Below, piece by piece: positions 22,907 through 23,021 of a stretch of DNA of 23,021 bases. The notes under the pieces were generated by a model. The model saw only the letters and a list, made by a program, of their open reading frames with translations. It did no database searches and had not been told where the DNA came from. Each line of letters starts with the position of its first letter. Position 1 is the first letter of the stretch. The position numbers were made by a program, and so were the translations under genes. Source of the stretch: an uncultured Eubacteriales bacterium (GTDB lineage: Bacteria; Bacillota; Clostridia; Oscillospirales; Oscillospiraceae); contig USLX01000020.1 of NCBI GenBank assembly GCA_900555665.1, forward strand, positions 1-23,021, read 5' to 3'.

Positions 22907-22956
22907 GCGCCGTTCAAGTGCCGAAAACCCTTGAAAAATAAGGAGATAGAGAAAAC

Positions 22957-22973
22957 TATGAAATTAGGTATCG
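22957..22973 (+). repeat. Right attachment core (attR)
   Basis: An exact copy of the 17-bp left core. AAGGAG at 22940-22945, supplied by the element end, lies 13 bp before the ATG within the core. Confidence 0.65.
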
Positions 22974-23006
22974 GAGGACCGCTACCTGATTTTATATCTC
23001 AATAAT
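22959..23006 (+). other. Short frame opened by the right core (15 codons)
   Basis: ATG 22959 reads MKLGIGGPLPDFISQ then TAA at 23004-23006. It parallels the left frame MKLGIERNGPDFIS, including the PDFIS at nearly the same offset. If the flank is chromosomal, the pre-insertion target would be promoter + MKLGIGGPLPDFISQ, a very short peptide; a leader peptide, a frameshifted gene or sequence of another element are all possible. Only 15 more bases remain in the window. Confidence 0.35.
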
Positions 23007-23021
23007 CCTCAATAAATACGA

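Larger units (their letters stand above)
14510..22973. mobile_element. Putative 8.46-kb integrative element with Tn916-type int/xis
   Basis: A 17-bp direct repeat, TATGAAATTAGGTATCG, occurs at 14510-14526 and 22957-22973. The integrase gene ends 50 bp before the right copy, as expected for a tyrosine-recombinase element. Inside each end lies a pair of TGGTACAGT repeats with 11-bp spacing, resembling the DR2 arm sites bound by the Tn916 integrase N-terminal domain. Between the ends: two decayed gene 3' ends, ktrB-ktrA, an LTA-synthase/SLH gene, a 71-bp palindrome, an uncharacterised protein, xis and int. No conjugation or replication gene is recognised, so it would need a helper to move between cells. 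It is also possible that only the right third is the element and the left repeats are a relic of an earlier insertion. Confidence 0.55.

Noticed and set aside
1..23021. CRISPR arrays, tRNA or rRNA genes
   Set aside because: No regularly spaced direct repeats with spacers, no cloverleaf with CCA-type end and no rRNA-like conserved segment noticed on either strand; the integrase target is a protein-gene start, not a tRNA.

Overview
The window is best read as a metagenomic contig made of two unrelated genomes joined inside one reading frame, and the right-hand part carries a small integrative element. From 1 to about 7.9 kb the DNA is GC-rich and comes from a Gram-negative-type (diderm) bacterium: nadB (cut by the left edge), lnt (lipoprotein N-acylation, which implies outer-membrane lipoprotein processing), a HIT hydrolase, a DUF89 phosphatase-like protein, a small DUF2059 protein, pepD, an exported thioredoxin-like protein and dsbD. 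A PVC/Lentisphaerota-like host is a guess. From about 7.9 kb to the end the genes are those of a Gram-positive Bacillota of Clostridia/Oscillospiraceae type: the 3' half of ftsH, a peptide/nickel ABC transporter, ktrAB potassium uptake, an LTA-synthase-like enzyme and a Tn916-type xis/int module.

At 7879-7900 the DsbD transmembrane domain runs without a stop into the FtsH second region of homology (LAATNRPE...). The FtsH membrane segments, Walker A and Walker B are missing, as is the DsbD C-terminal thioredoxin domain. An assembly join through about 20 shared bases is the simplest explanation. I therefore annotate two partial genes and would not treat the fusion as a real protein.

Left part: nadB reads leftward. 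lnt, HIT, DUF89 and the DUF2059 gene form a rightward operon with ATGA overlaps at two of its junctions. pepD converges on it with a 35-bp overlap. The pepD/thioredoxin divergent spacer holds four 11-bp tandem repeats (TCCGTCAnTnn) that look like a Pho-box or other OmpR/PhoB-family site.

Right part: ftsH ends at a terminator shared with a leftward five-gene operon (binding lipoprotein, two ATPases, two permeases), whose last three junctions are ATGA overlaps. Its promoter region (14.25-14.51 kb) is divergent with a promoter for a gene starting MKLGI. An apparent integrative element of about 8.46 kb begins in that start codon: a 17-bp direct repeat (14510-14526 and 22957-22973) bounds it, and matching pairs of 11-bp-spaced TGGTACAGT repeats lie just inside each end. 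It holds two decayed 3' gene ends with intact terminators, ktrB-ktrA, a large LTA-synthase/SLH fusion, an unusual 71-bp palindrome, an uncharacterised protein, xis and int. Cargo combining potassium uptake and glycerol-phosphate polymer synthesis is the most unusual biological content here. Membership of the cargo in the element is inferred from the repeats, not proven.
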